A stretch of 64,000 bases of DNA from Kangiella koreensis DSM 16069 (GTDB taxonomy: Bacteria; Pseudomonadota; Gammaproteobacteria; Enterobacterales; Kangiellaceae), in assembly GCF_000024085.1 (NCBI RefSeq), contig NC_013166.1, forward strand, positions 930,001 through 994,000, given 5' to 3'. A model generated the notes under the pieces. That model was not told where the DNA came from, did not search any database, and was given only the letters and a program-made list of their open reading frames with translations. Shown here one piece after another: positions 56,300-64,000 of this stretch. Made by a program: the position numbers and the translations under genes. Each line of letters starts with the position of its first letter. Position 1 is the first letter of the stretch.

Positions 56300-56325
56300 A
56301 ATGCCGCTTAATGCGGCATTTTTTG
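56300..56325. terminator. Intrinsic terminator after tRNA-Val
   Basis: An 8-bp perfect stem (AATGCCGC / GCGGCATT), 5-base loop, then six T. The A-rich stretch on the left makes it usable from the nth side as well. Confidence 0.9.
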
Positions 56326-56335
56326 TGTCTGTCTT

Positions 56336-56971
56336 TTAATCGCTGGTTTTATCTTTAAACTCACACAGGTCTTCGATGATGCAGCTACCGCAGCGCGGCT
56401 TTCTGGCGAGGCAGGTGTAGCGGCCATGCAGGATGAGCCAGTGGTGGGCGTCGAGCAGGAATTCTTTAGGAACAAATTTAAGCAGTTTTTCTTCGACCTG
56501 CCGGACGTTTTTACCAGGCGCTATTTTTGTGCGGTTGGACACGCGAAATATGTGGGTATCCACTGCCATGGCGGGTTGTCTGAAGGCTGTATTGAGCACT
56601 ACGTTAGCCGTTTTTCGGCCAACTCCAGCCAGTGCCTCGAGGTCTTTTCGATTATCCGGGATCACTGAGTTATGCTTTTCAATCAGGTCTTTACAGCAGG
56701 AAATGACGTTTTTCGCTTTGCTGTTAAATAGGCCGATGGTTTTGATGTATTCTTTCAGCCCATCCTCACCTAGCGCATAAATCGCTTCAGGGGTATTCGC
56801 AACTGGGTAGAGTTTACGGGTTGCTTTGTTCACACCAACATCGGTAGCCTGCGCTGATAAAATGACGGCAATCAGCAATTCGAAGGTGGAGTTATATTCT
56901 AGCTCCGTTGTCGGGTTTGGATTATGAGCACGCAGTCGTTCAAAAATTTCCTGACGCTTTTCTTTATTCAT
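56336..56971 (-). CDS. nth: Endonuclease III
   Basis: A 211-residue base-excision repair glycosylase/AP lyase for oxidised pyrimidines. The helix-hairpin-helix is [17 protein letters not shown] with the catalytic lysine, the catalytic aspartate is in [13 protein letters not shown], and the 4Fe-4S cluster cysteines are C-x6-C-x2-C-x5-C near the end ([17 protein letters not shown]). It overlaps rsxE by 8 bases and is the last gene of the rsx operon, as in E. coli. Confidence 0.97.
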   Translation of the reverse strand: MNKEKRQEIFERLRAHNPNPTTELEYNSTFELLIAVILSAQATDVGVNKATRKLYPVANTPEAIYALGEDGLKEYIKTIGLFNSKAKNVISCCKDLIEKHNSVIPDNRKDLEALAGVGRKTANVVLNTAFRQPAMAVDTHIFRVSNRTKIAPGKNVRQVEEKLLKFVPKEFLLDAHHWLILHGRYTCLARKPRCGSCIIEDLCEFKDKTSD

Positions 56972-57665
56972 GACTCAAAGCTTCTCCACTTTGCACGGGT
57001 GATGCTTTGCTCGCTTTAGCTTGTTCTGCGCGTTTGTGATCAATACCATTTTTGATCGCGATCAGAATCCCCAACCCAACGAAAGCACCTGGCGGTAATA
57101 TGGCGAACAGGAAGGTTGAATCTGTCAGGTAGAAAGAAATGGTTAAATCGCTGGCCCATTCGCCAAACAGTTGCTCGGCACCTGAGAAGAGTGTGCCTTG
57201 GCCGATCATCTCGCGTAATGCTCCTAGCGTGCATAACACCGCCGTAAAACCAAACCCTTGCATGACGCCATCCAGTAGCGATGGGACAAATTTGTTCTTT
57301 GAAGCGAAGGCTTCGGCGCGTCCTATAATGGCACAGTTGGTGACGATCAGCGGAATGAAAATACCGAGCGTTAAATACAGGTCATAGGTATAAGCATTCA
57401 TAATAAGACCAACATTTGTCACAAAGCTGGCGATCATCATTACGAAAATAGGAATGCGGATTTCTTTGGGAATATAGTTACGAACTAATGACACGGAGCC
57501 GTTTGAGCCTGCCAGAACCCAGGTTGTGGCGAGACCAAGTGCCAATCCGTTAATGAAGGTGTTACTGACGGCTAGCAGTGGACACAAACCCAGTAACTGA
57601 ACCAGCGCTGGATTGTTATCCCATAGCCCGTTTTTGATAATCGTTTTGTGTTCGGAATTAATCAT
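56964..57665 (-). CDS. rsxE: Electron transport complex subunit RsxE/RnfE
   Basis: About 233 residues, six membrane helices, NqrD/RnfE type. I start it at the ATG at 57665 because GGAGG lies about 6 bases upstream; the longer GTG start at 57677 would include that site. Motifs: [18 protein letters not shown] and [17 protein letters not shown] (half-helices around a buried iron-sulfur site with the RsxA partner). Part of the ion-pumping Rnf complex, which in E. coli also resets SoxR. Confidence 0.95.
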   Translation of the reverse strand: MINSEHKTIIKNGLWDNNPALVQLLGLCPLLAVSNTFINGLALGLATTWVLAGSNGSVSLVRNYIPKEIRIPIFVMMIASFVTNVGLIMNAYTYDLYLTLGIFIPLIVTNCAIIGRAEAFASKNKFVPSLLDGVMQGFGFTAVLCTLGALREMIGQGTLFSGAEQLFGEWASDLTISFYLTDSTFLFAILPPGAFVGLGILIAIKNGIDHKRAEQAKASKASPVQSGEALSHE

Positions 57666-58299
57666 TCGTTCCTCCACAGTTTTGCGGTCCTTCGAACAGT
57701 TGCTGCTGGTTGCTTTCGAAGAAGGCGAGTGTTTTTGCGACTTGTTGGATGACTGCGCGAGGCGTTATGGTTGCGCCAGTGAAAGCGTCAAACTGACCAC
57801 CGTCCTTGCTTACCGCCCACCCATCAGGTTCAGGATTGCGCAGCGATCTTCCTGCAAACGTTAATATCCAGTCACTTTTCTTGGCGTCTACTTTATCACC
57901 CAGTCCGGGAGTTTCTTTATGATCAGTTACTCGCACGCCAGCGATAGTGCCATCTGCATAAATACCAACCACCATAGCAATTTTACCGCTGTATCCGTTA
58001 GGAGCAATTGACTCCATGACAACCGCTACTGGCTCTCCATCTTGACGCATGCGGTAAGCTTTCAATGGTTTATTGGAGCCTAACGCAGCCGCATCTTCGA
58101 TTAAAGTGCAGTCATGATAAACATCATTATTGTATTCACTCTGTTCGACCAGCTGATTTAAAGTGCGGGCTAGTGCAGCCTCCATCTCGCCAGCAATGGT
58201 GTCGCGGGTGATGTAATAGGTTATAGCAATCAGTCCCACACAAACGGCTGCAAAAATGGCTAAAATCAATCCGTTCTTTCCAATCATTTTAGTCAGCAT
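57658..58299 (-). CDS. rsxG: Electron transport complex subunit RsxG/RnfG (covalent FMN)
   Basis: A 213-residue periplasmic subunit with one N-terminal membrane anchor (about 8-30). The FMN-attachment motif is [14 protein letters not shown], where the last threonine of TGAT carries FMN by phosphoester bond; [16 protein letters not shown] is also conserved. It overlaps rsxE by 8 bases and rsxD by 11. Confidence 0.95.
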   Translation of the reverse strand: MLTKMIGKNGLILAIFAAVCVGLIAITYYITRDTIAGEMEAALARTLNQLVEQSEYNNDVYHDCTLIEDAAALGSNKPLKAYRMRQDGEPVAVVMESIAPNGYSGKIAMVVGIYADGTIAGVRVTDHKETPGLGDKVDAKKSDWILTFAGRSLRNPEPDGWAVSKDGGQFDAFTGATITPRAVIQQVAKTLAFFESNQQQLFEGPQNCGGTND

Positions 58300-59365
58300 T
58301 GGAATCTCCTGTGGCTCGTTTTGCTTTATGACCGTATGTTTTCGGCTTGGTGTAGTAATCGAGCATTGGCACTGTCATGTTCATGAGCAAAACGGCAAAA
58401 GCAATAGCGTCAGGATAGCCGCCAAAGGTTCTGATAAGAACGGTGATGATGCCAATGCCTAAACCAAATATCCAACGCCCTTTTGGTGTGGTGGAGGCAG
58501 TAACAGGGTCAGTAGCAATAAAGAAAGCACCGAGCATGGTCGCGCCAGCAAACAAATGAAAGCTGGGTGACAGATAGTGATCGCTGTTGCTGGCGAATAA
58601 TACGAACGACATGGCGACCATACCTAACAAAAGGCCTGCCGGAATTTGCCAGCCGATGACTTTACGGAACATCAGTACCAGACCGCCCGCAAGGAAACCT
58701 AGATTAACCCACTGCCAGCCAGAACCGGATAAACCATTAATCACTGCGTGAGTTTCAATTTCAGCCAGGCGGTATCCTTGGGATAGTTCGGTTTTGACGT
58801 GATCCAGTGGCGTTGCCATGGTAAAGCCATCAAGTCCAATACGCGTTGAAGCAATTGACTGGTTATCAAAACCAGTACCGGTAAAGATATAAGAGAGTGC
58901 GTCCATAAAACCGACAGGGTTTTGCGCCAGTTCAGCAGGGGGAAGCCATGAGGTCATTTCCAGCGGAAAAGAGATCAGTAGCAGCACATAACCAACCATG
59001 GCCGGATTGAACAGGTTATTACCTAGGCCGCCATAGACATGTTTAGCAAACACAATGGCGAATGAAACACCGATAACCGTCATCCACCAGGGCAGTAGAG
59101 GCGGAATAGCCAATGCCAATAGCCAGGCGGTAACCAGCGCGCTGCCATCAAATAAGATCGGCAGTACAGGACGCTGGCGAGCTTTTAGAATAAGAGCTTC
59201 AGTAACCAGAGCGGTAACGCTAGCAAGAATGATATTGATAATAACGCCGAAGCCGAAGAAATAGACCAGCGCGAATAAGCCTGGCAATGTGGCACCAATA
59301 ACCCATAACATCAGCGCACTGACTGAGGTGGGATTTTTAGTAAATGGTGACGATATTAGACTCAT
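58289..59365 (-). CDS. rsxD: Electron transport complex subunit RsxD/RnfD
   Basis: A 358-residue membrane protein with about nine or ten helices, NqrB/RnfD type. The second covalent FMN is expected at the threonine of DGFTMATPLDHVK. KHVYGGLGNNLFNPAMVGYV is a family signature. It overlaps rsxC by 4 bases. Confidence 0.95.
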   Translation of the reverse strand: MSLISSPFTKNPTSVSALMLWVIGATLPGLFALVYFFGFGVIINIILASVTALVTEALILKARQRPVLPILFDGSALVTAWLLALAIPPLLPWWMTVIGVSFAIVFAKHVYGGLGNNLFNPAMVGYVLLLISFPLEMTSWLPPAELAQNPVGFMDALSYIFTGTGFDNQSIASTRIGLDGFTMATPLDHVKTELSQGYRLAEIETHAVINGLSGSGWQWVNLGFLAGGLVLMFRKVIGWQIPAGLLLGMVAMSFVLFASNSDHYLSPSFHLFAGATMLGAFFIATDPVTASTTPKGRWIFGLGIGIITVLIRTFGGYPDAIAFAVLLMNMTVPMLDYYTKPKTYGHKAKRATGDSNAD

Positions 59366-60981
59366 GCGTCATTCCCTTTGTTGTCTGTCTCTTGGTTTTC
59401 AGTCTCATTTGAAGAGCCAGTTGCAGAATCTTCATCTTGCTCTGCCTTTTTAGCTTTTACCCGAGCCAGCGCTGCGGCAACTGCTGACTTTTTGGTATCA
59501 TCATCGCCGGCTGCTTCTGCCGCTTTGCGTCTTGCTTCTGCCGCTTTGCGGTGCTTCTCAGCTTTCTCACGCTTCACGCGTTCCAGTCGTTCCTGGCGAG
59601 CTTCATGACGAAGCCGAGCCTTATCGGCTTTGGTTTTTTCAACTTTCTGATTGCGGATCGTAGACTTGGCGTAGCGATAATATTGCACCAGCGGAATGTC
59701 GCTGGGGCAAACATAAGCACAGGCACCGCACTCGATGCAATCAAACAAATCGTATTCTTCGGCCTTTTCAAACTCATCAGACTTGGCGTGCCAATAGAGC
59801 TGTTGTGGTAGCAGAGATGCTGGACAGACATCCATACAGGCACCGCAACGGATACAGGGCAGGGCTAAATGGTCGTGTTTCAATTCTTTTGGCGCCGCCA
59901 TGATGATGCAATTAGTGGATTTAACGATGCCGACCTTAGAGTTAGGCAATTCAAAGCCCATCATTGGGCCACCCATGACTAATACGCCGGGATTTGTGGC
60001 CTCACTTATCTTCATCAGATGTTCAACTGGAGTACCAAATGGTACCTGATAGTTACCGGCTTTCTGGCAGGCTTCACCGGTCAGCGTTACGACACGTGAC
60101 ACCAACGGCTTGCCGTACTCGAAGGCTTGGAAGATCGCGAAGCAGGTTGCAACATTGTGCATAACCAAACCTAAATCAGCAGGTAAGCCACCATGCGGAA
60201 CTTCTTTTCCGGTGATCAGTTGGATGAGCTGCTTTTCGCCACCGCTTGGATACTTGGTTGGAATGACTGCAATTTTTACATCATCCATGGCGAGTTCTTT
60301 TCGAGCCGATACTAAAGCATCAATCGCATCAGGTTTATTGTCTTCAATTCCGATAATGATTTTTAAGTCTTGATACAGCTGGCTAATGATTTGCGCGCCT
60401 TTAAAGACTGACTGTGCATGCTCCTGTAGCAAACGGTCATCGCACGTTATATAGGGTTCGCACTCGGCAGCGTTGATAATCAGGGTATGGATTCCTGATT
60501 CGCGTTTCAGTTTGATATGAGTCGGGAAAGAAGCTCCGCCTAAGCCGACAATGCCACTTTCGCAGATGTGCGCGAGAATTTCAGCTCGCTCCAAATCTTC
60601 AACATTGGATTTTGGATTTAAATCACACCACTGATCTTTGCCGTCAGTTTCAATCACGACACATACATCATCAAGACCGGAAGGGTGTGCAATGGGACGT
60701 TTTTCAATCGCAATTACTGTGCCTGAACTTGGAGCATGCTGAAAGCTGCTAAAAACGCCATCACTCTCTGCAATGACCTGACCTTTCAACACCACATCGC
60801 CGACATTCACAACTGGTAACGAGCGATTGCCTGCCTGACCTTTAAGGTTGATGACTAATTGTTTGGGTAATGGAATATCCCGAATCGGTGTCTGATTCGA
60901 CTCGACTTTATGTTCCTTGGGATGAATGCCACCGGGAAACTCGAAAATGGGGATTTCAGATTTATAGTTGGAGCGTTCCAT
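59362..60981 (-). CDS. rsxC: Electron transport complex subunit RsxC/RnfC
   Basis: A 539-residue peripheral subunit that takes electrons from NADH. Visible parts: the GGIHPKEHK start, a glycine-rich GLGGASFPTHIKL nucleotide/FMN loop, and two 4Fe-4S motifs, CIRCGACMDVCPASLLP and CIECGACAYVCPSDIPL. After about residue 455 it runs into a long Lys/Ala/Glu-rich coiled tail (AEKHRKAAEARRKAAEAAG), as in enterobacterial RsxC but shorter than the E. coli tail. Confidence 0.95.
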   Translation of the reverse strand: MERSNYKSEIPIFEFPGGIHPKEHKVESNQTPIRDIPLPKQLVINLKGQAGNRSLPVVNVGDVVLKGQVIAESDGVFSSFQHAPSSGTVIAIEKRPIAHPSGLDDVCVVIETDGKDQWCDLNPKSNVEDLERAEILAHICESGIVGLGGASFPTHIKLKRESGIHTLIINAAECEPYITCDDRLLQEHAQSVFKGAQIISQLYQDLKIIIGIEDNKPDAIDALVSARKELAMDDVKIAVIPTKYPSGGEKQLIQLITGKEVPHGGLPADLGLVMHNVATCFAIFQAFEYGKPLVSRVVTLTGEACQKAGNYQVPFGTPVEHLMKISEATNPGVLVMGGPMMGFELPNSKVGIVKSTNCIIMAAPKELKHDHLALPCIRCGACMDVCPASLLPQQLYWHAKSDEFEKAEEYDLFDCIECGACAYVCPSDIPLVQYYRYAKSTIRNQKVEKTKADKARLRHEARQERLERVKREKAEKHRKAAEARRKAAEAAGDDDTKKSAVAAALARVKAKKAEQDEDSATGSSNETENQETDNKGNDA

Positions 60982-61574
60982 TAATGGGTCTCCTTACTAA
61001 AAACCTGTTTGATAGGGATTTGGTTCAATTCCATCTGTTCAGGCTGTTGCCATTTCCAGGTTGCAACGGTCTGCGGAATTTCGAGCATGTCGATGCAGTC
61101 AACCGGGCAGGGCTCAACGCATAAATCGCAGCCTGTACATTCGTCAATAATGACGGTGTGCATCAGTTTTGGCGCGCCTAAAATGGCATCAACCGGGCAG
61201 GCCTGAATACATTTGGTGCAACCGATACATTCGTCTTCGCGGATATAGGCGACACGTGGAGGCTGTTCTTCACCGCGCTCTTCGTCTAATGGAATGACTT
61301 CCCGACCTAATAAATCAGCTAACGCCTTTACGCCAGCTTCGCCGCCTGGAGGGCACTTATTGATGGCATCGCCATTAGCAATGGCTTCGGCGTAGGGTTT
61401 ACAACCCGGGTAACCACATTGGCCGCACTGGGTTTGCGGCAAAACCTCGTTGATTTGATCAACGATTGGATCGCCTTCGACTTTAAACTTCACCGAAGCA
61501 AAACCAAGGATGGCACCGAAAATCAGACCAAGCACAGCAAGAATAATAACTGCTACCAGTAAATCCATGGGCAA
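60981..61574 (-). CDS. rsxB: Electron transport complex subunit RsxB/RnfB
   Basis: A 197-residue iron-sulfur protein with an N-terminal membrane anchor (about 5-26). The 4Fe-4S cluster typical of RnfB is bound in [19 protein letters not shown] plus KCPPGG; two ferredoxin motifs follow, [16 protein letters not shown] and [16 protein letters not shown]. The gene ends within the rsxC start codon. Confidence 0.96.
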   Translation of the reverse strand: MPMDLLVAVIILAVLGLIFGAILGFASVKFKVEGDPIVDQINEVLPQTQCGQCGYPGCKPYAEAIANGDAINKCPPGGEAGVKALADLLGREVIPLDEERGEEQPPRVAYIREDECIGCTKCIQACPVDAILGAPKLMHTVIIDECTGCDLCVEPCPVDCIDMLEIPQTVATWKWQQPEQMELNQIPIKQVFSKETH

Positions 61575-61576
61575 CC

Positions 61577-62158
61577 TTATAGCTTAACGAGGCCGGAAAA
61601 GCCCATGAAGGCGAGCGACATCAGGCCAGCAGTAATCATTGCAATGGAAGCACCTTTGAACGGTAGTGGCACATCCGCCGCGGCTAAGCGTTCGCGCATC
61701 GCGGCAAATAAGACTAACACTAATGAAAAACCTACCGCAGCGCCGAAGCCATAAATCACCGACTGCACGAAGTTATGAGCCTCATTAACATTAAGCAATG
61801 CGACGCCAAGCACCGCGCAGTTGGTGGTGATTAGAGGCAGGAAAATGCCTAGCAAGCGATACAGAATAGGGCTGGTCTTATGAATAATCATTTCGGTTAA
61901 TTGCACCATAACCGCAATCACCAAAATGAAGGAAAGGGTTTGCAAATACTCCATGCCCAATGGGGCGAGGATGAAGGTGTTGACGATGTAGCTCAGCGCA
62001 GAGGCTAAAGTCAAAACAAAGGTGGTTGCCACTGACATACCAATCGCTGTTTCGAGTTTTCCAGACACGCCCATAAATGGACAAAGCCCAAGGAACTTCA
62101 CCAGAACAAAATTATTGACCAAAACGGTACCGATAAAGAGTAGCAGATACTCGCCCAT
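61577..62158 (-). CDS. rsxA: Electron transport complex subunit RsxA/RnfA
   Basis: A 193-residue protein with six membrane helices, homologous to RsxE but in opposite topology. Signature half-helices [19 protein letters not shown] and [16 protein letters not shown] supply cysteines for the buried iron-sulfur centre. It heads the operon rsxABCDGE-nth, starting 2 bases before rsxB. Confidence 0.96.
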   Translation of the reverse strand: MGEYLLLFIGTVLVNNFVLVKFLGLCPFMGVSGKLETAIGMSVATTFVLTLASALSYIVNTFILAPLGMEYLQTLSFILVIAVMVQLTEMIIHKTSPILYRLLGIFLPLITTNCAVLGVALLNVNEAHNFVQSVIYGFGAAVGFSLVLVLFAAMRERLAAADVPLPFKGASIAMITAGLMSLAFMGFSGLVKL

Positions 62159-62414
62159 CAGCTGATAACACCTTGTTTTTGCGCAATTTTCGCGACGGAG
62201 TGGATCGAAATAGACAATTCGTAAAAGTTGCCATCGAAAGACTGCATATTATGAGGGATAGCAGGTTTCTAAACAACCACAGAAAGTTTAGGGAATTGAC
62301 TTGGATCAATCAGCGAGTTCATAACAAGGGCAAGTGTGGCTCATACATAAATGAAGTTCTATTGTCTGCACCGACAAATATTGCCGGTGCATCAGTGGAG
62401 TTATGTTTTCAAAA
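62159..62414. other. Gene-free stretch upstream of rsxA
   Basis: A 256-base gap with no gene. It must hold the rsx promoter on the minus strand. No clear -35/-10 pair or operator was found by eye. Confidence 0.4.
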
Positions 62415-62951
62415 TTATTTTACGCGTATCACACGGTAGGTTTTATTTCTTCCCTTGACGTTCATATTGTAGCTGCCCATGAAGCCTTTCTCGATCGTCA
62501 CAGTAGGGTTTGTGATTTTATAGTAACCAGGGCGAAGATCGGTGATTTCCCAGACTTGACCATTATCTAGCTGAACTTTTAGGCCTTTTTTCCACTCACT
62601 GAATTCACCGAGGGCTGTAGCGGTGATTTTATCAAGCGTTTCCTCCTCTTTTTTAATGCGCTCTTGACCAAACTCCTCGATTTTATCTTTTTTGCCAGCA
62701 GCTTTGTTTTTTGTTTTTTGTTTCTGGGTTTGCTCCTGAATCTCTGGCTTAGCAGGTTGTACTGGTTTTTCAGGTTGTGCTGCCTGTTCTGGCTTTTGTG
62801 AGGCCGCTTTGTGTTTGAGGAATTGGTCATAGCAGGCCAGGCGCTTGGCGTCGTCTGTGATGGCCGCGCAATCTTCTGGAGTTGATGCCGCAACAGCGAA
62901 GTTTGCCCATGCGGTTATCCCAAATAAAATGCAGATGTGCTTTATATTCAT
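62415..62951 (-). CDS. Small exported protein of unknown function
   Basis: About 178 residues from the inner ATG at 62951; a more upstream ATG at 62963 touches its only AGGA and is less likely. Signal peptide 1-22 (ends AVAA), then TPEDCAAITDDAKRLACYDQFL, a two-cysteine segment common at the start of secreted gammaproteobacterial proteins (also in VasI-like ones). A lysine/glutamine/proline-rich low-complexity linker (about 50-95) separates it from a C-terminal beta-rich domain (LKVQLDNGQVWEITDLRPGY to the end) that may be SH3-like. Probable periplasmic protein; no function assigned. Confidence 0.75.
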   Translation of the reverse strand: MNIKHICILFGITAWANFAVAASTPEDCAAITDDAKRLACYDQFLKHKAASQKPEQAAQPEKPVQPAKPEIQEQTQKQKTKNKAAGKKDKIEEFGQERIKKEEETLDKITATALGEFSEWKKGLKVQLDNGQVWEITDLRPGYYKITNPTVTIEKGFMGSYNMNVKGRNKTYRVIRVK

Positions 62952-63056
62952 ATTAGTTCTCATTCCTGTTCTAACTGTGCTTGCTATATTAAAGCAATTT
63001 CATAATAATTGAACCGCTATTTTATTCAAAAATATAAATGAGTTATTGAGGTTTAC

Positions 63057-63695
63057 ATGATTAAAGTCTTGCTGGTGGATGATCACGATTTGGTACGCAT
63101 GGGATTAGGTCGTCTACTTTCCGATGCTGATGGAATTGAGGTTGTGGGCGAGGCTGAGTCTGGGGAAGAAGCAATCAAGAAAGTTAAAGAGCTCAATCCT
63201 CATGTTGTGATGATGGATGCCAATATGCCGGGGATTGGTGGTTTAGAAGCTACCCGACGTATGTTGCGCTTCGAGCCAGACCTTAAGGTAATTGCTTTAA
63301 CGGTGCATGGCTCTGAGCCTTATCCAACACAGTTTATTGCTGCAGGCGCGATGGGTTATTTGACTAAAGGTACCGATATTAATGAAATGGTTAAAGCCAT
63401 TCACTCGGTTAATCGCGGTAAACTTTATCTGGCTGCAGAAGTGGCGCAGCAGATGGCACTCAGCCAGTTTAGCAAAACTGAAGATAATCCTTTTAGTACC
63501 TTGTCCGAGCGCGAAATGCAGATCATGTTGATGATCACGCGCGGAGAAAAAGTCCAGTCGATTTCCGATAAGTTGCATTTAAGCCCTAAGACGGTGAACA
63601 GTTATCGTTACCGTTTGTTTGAAAAGCTGGGTGTTGAGAATGATGTCAGCCTGACGCATATGGCGCTTCGTTACAAAGTGATCGAGTCCCAGTAG
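63057..63695 (+). CDS. uvrY: GacA/UvrY-type response regulator
   Basis: A 212-residue NarL/FixJ-family regulator. The receiver has the acidic pocket DDH at 8-10, phospho-acceptor Asp54 (MMDANMPG), a threonine at ALTVHG and the lysine in YLTKG. The LuxR-type helix-turn-helix is at about 150-205 (LSEREMQIMLMITRGEKVQSI, LSPKTVNSYRYRLFEKLGV). Position before uvrC and wording match UvrY/GacA, which with BarA/GacS activates CsrB-type small RNAs and so controls biofilm, motility and secretion. GAGGT precedes the ATG. Confidence 0.92.
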   Translation: MIKVLLVDDHDLVRMGLGRLLSDADGIEVVGEAESGEEAIKKVKELNPHVVMMDANMPGIGGLEATRRMLRFEPDLKVIALTVHGSEPYPTQFIAAGAMGYLTKGTDINEMVKAIHSVNRGKLYLAAEVAQQMALSQFSKTEDNPFSTLSEREMQIMLMITRGEKVQSISDKLHLSPKTVNSYRYRLFEKLGVENDVSLTHMALRYKVIESQ

Positions 63696-63717
63696 TCAAT
63701 AAGCAACCGAGAGCCTC

Positions 63718-64000
63718 ATGAGTCCTGCGGACGATAATTTACCTTCCACTAAACCTCAGATTAAAAAAATTCTTGCTCACCTGAGTCATAAGCCCGGCGT
63801 GTATCAGATGCTGGGCAAAGATGGCGAAACCCTTTATGTCGGCAAGGCCAAGAACCTCTCCAATCGCGTTAAAAGTTATTTCACCCGTCAATATCAATCG
63901 CCTAAAACTGAACTGCTGGTTACTTACATCGAAGACATCCACACCACGGTGACGGAAACTGAAACTGAAGCGCTGCTGCTCGAAAATAATCTGATCAAGA
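63718..64000 (+). CDS. uvrC: Excinuclease ABC subunit C (partial, 3' end outside window)
   Basis: The first 94 residues from ATG 63718, running off the right edge. The GIY-YIG nuclease domain for the 3' incision is visible: [35 protein letters not shown], followed by [16 protein letters not shown]. It begins 22 bases after the uvrY/gacA stop, the classical gacA-uvrC pairing. Confidence 0.97.
   Translation, partial: MSPADDNLPSTKPQIKKILAHLSHKPGVYQMLGKDGETLYVGKAKNLSNRVKSYFTRQYQSPKTELLVTYIEDIHTTVTETETEALLLENNLIK

Overview
The window reads as a chromosomal segment of a mesophilic gammaproteobacterium. The block gyrA-serC-hisC-cmk-rpsA-ihfB, with mtaD-ubiG-mupP divergent from gyrA, matches the order I recall from Pseudomonas, while rsxABCDGE-nth, gacA/uvrY-uvrC and lapA-lapB-pyrF follow common gammaproteobacterial order. 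The modest G+C content and the style of the accessory genes suggest a marine Oceanospirillales/Kangiella-like bacterium; that placement is inference. Both window ends cut genes: a sensor kinase on the left and uvrC on the right. I see no phage, insertion sequence or CRISPR array.

Layout. 0-3.5 kb: signalling (kinase C-terminus, a GAF/PAS/GGDEF/EAL protein). 3.5-6.3 kb, minus strand: mupP-like phosphatase, ubiG, mtaD. 6.5-19.9 kb: housekeeping block (gyrA, serC, a small zinc protein, oligopeptidase B, hisC, cmk, rpsA, ihfB, lapA, lapB, pyrF, ComEA-like). 20-23 kb: a small accessory patch with a rhombosortase-like protease, an unrecognised three-gene cassette that starts with a 51-residue peptide, an XRE regulator and a candidate small RNA. 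23-29 kb: SulP transporter plus universal stress protein, tRNA-Asn, aspartate aminotransferase, uvrB.

29.2-56.2 kb is the most interesting part. A MlaC-like gene is translationally coupled to rfaH. About 185 bases after rfaH comes an exact copy of the 12-base ops element to which RfaH is recruited, and from there about 25 kb of genes run in one direction: cysQ, a large Wza-type exporter, Wzi, Wzz, WecA, WecB, WecC, acetyltransferases, Wzx, Wzy, one GT4 glycosyltransferase, two NodB-like proteins, WecG, four different sulfotransferases, then CysD, CysN, a sulfate-type permease and CysC. Together these encode sulfate uptake, activation to PAPS, transfer of sulfate to a Wzx/Wzy-assembled GlcNAc-ManNAcA-based polysaccharide, and removal of the PAP by-product by CysQ. 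I read it as a self-contained sulfated capsule or exopolysaccharide locus that carries its own antiterminator.

56.2-64 kb: tRNA-Val, then nth and the rsx/rnf electron-transport operon on the minus strand, a small exported protein, a GacA/UvrY-type regulator and the start of uvrC.

Smaller RNA-level features: a possible two-state leader in front of the comEA-like gene, a structured leader before sulP, a possible sRNA at about 22.5 kb, and a chain of two tiny overlapping ORFs before the first acetyltransferase of the polysaccharide locus.
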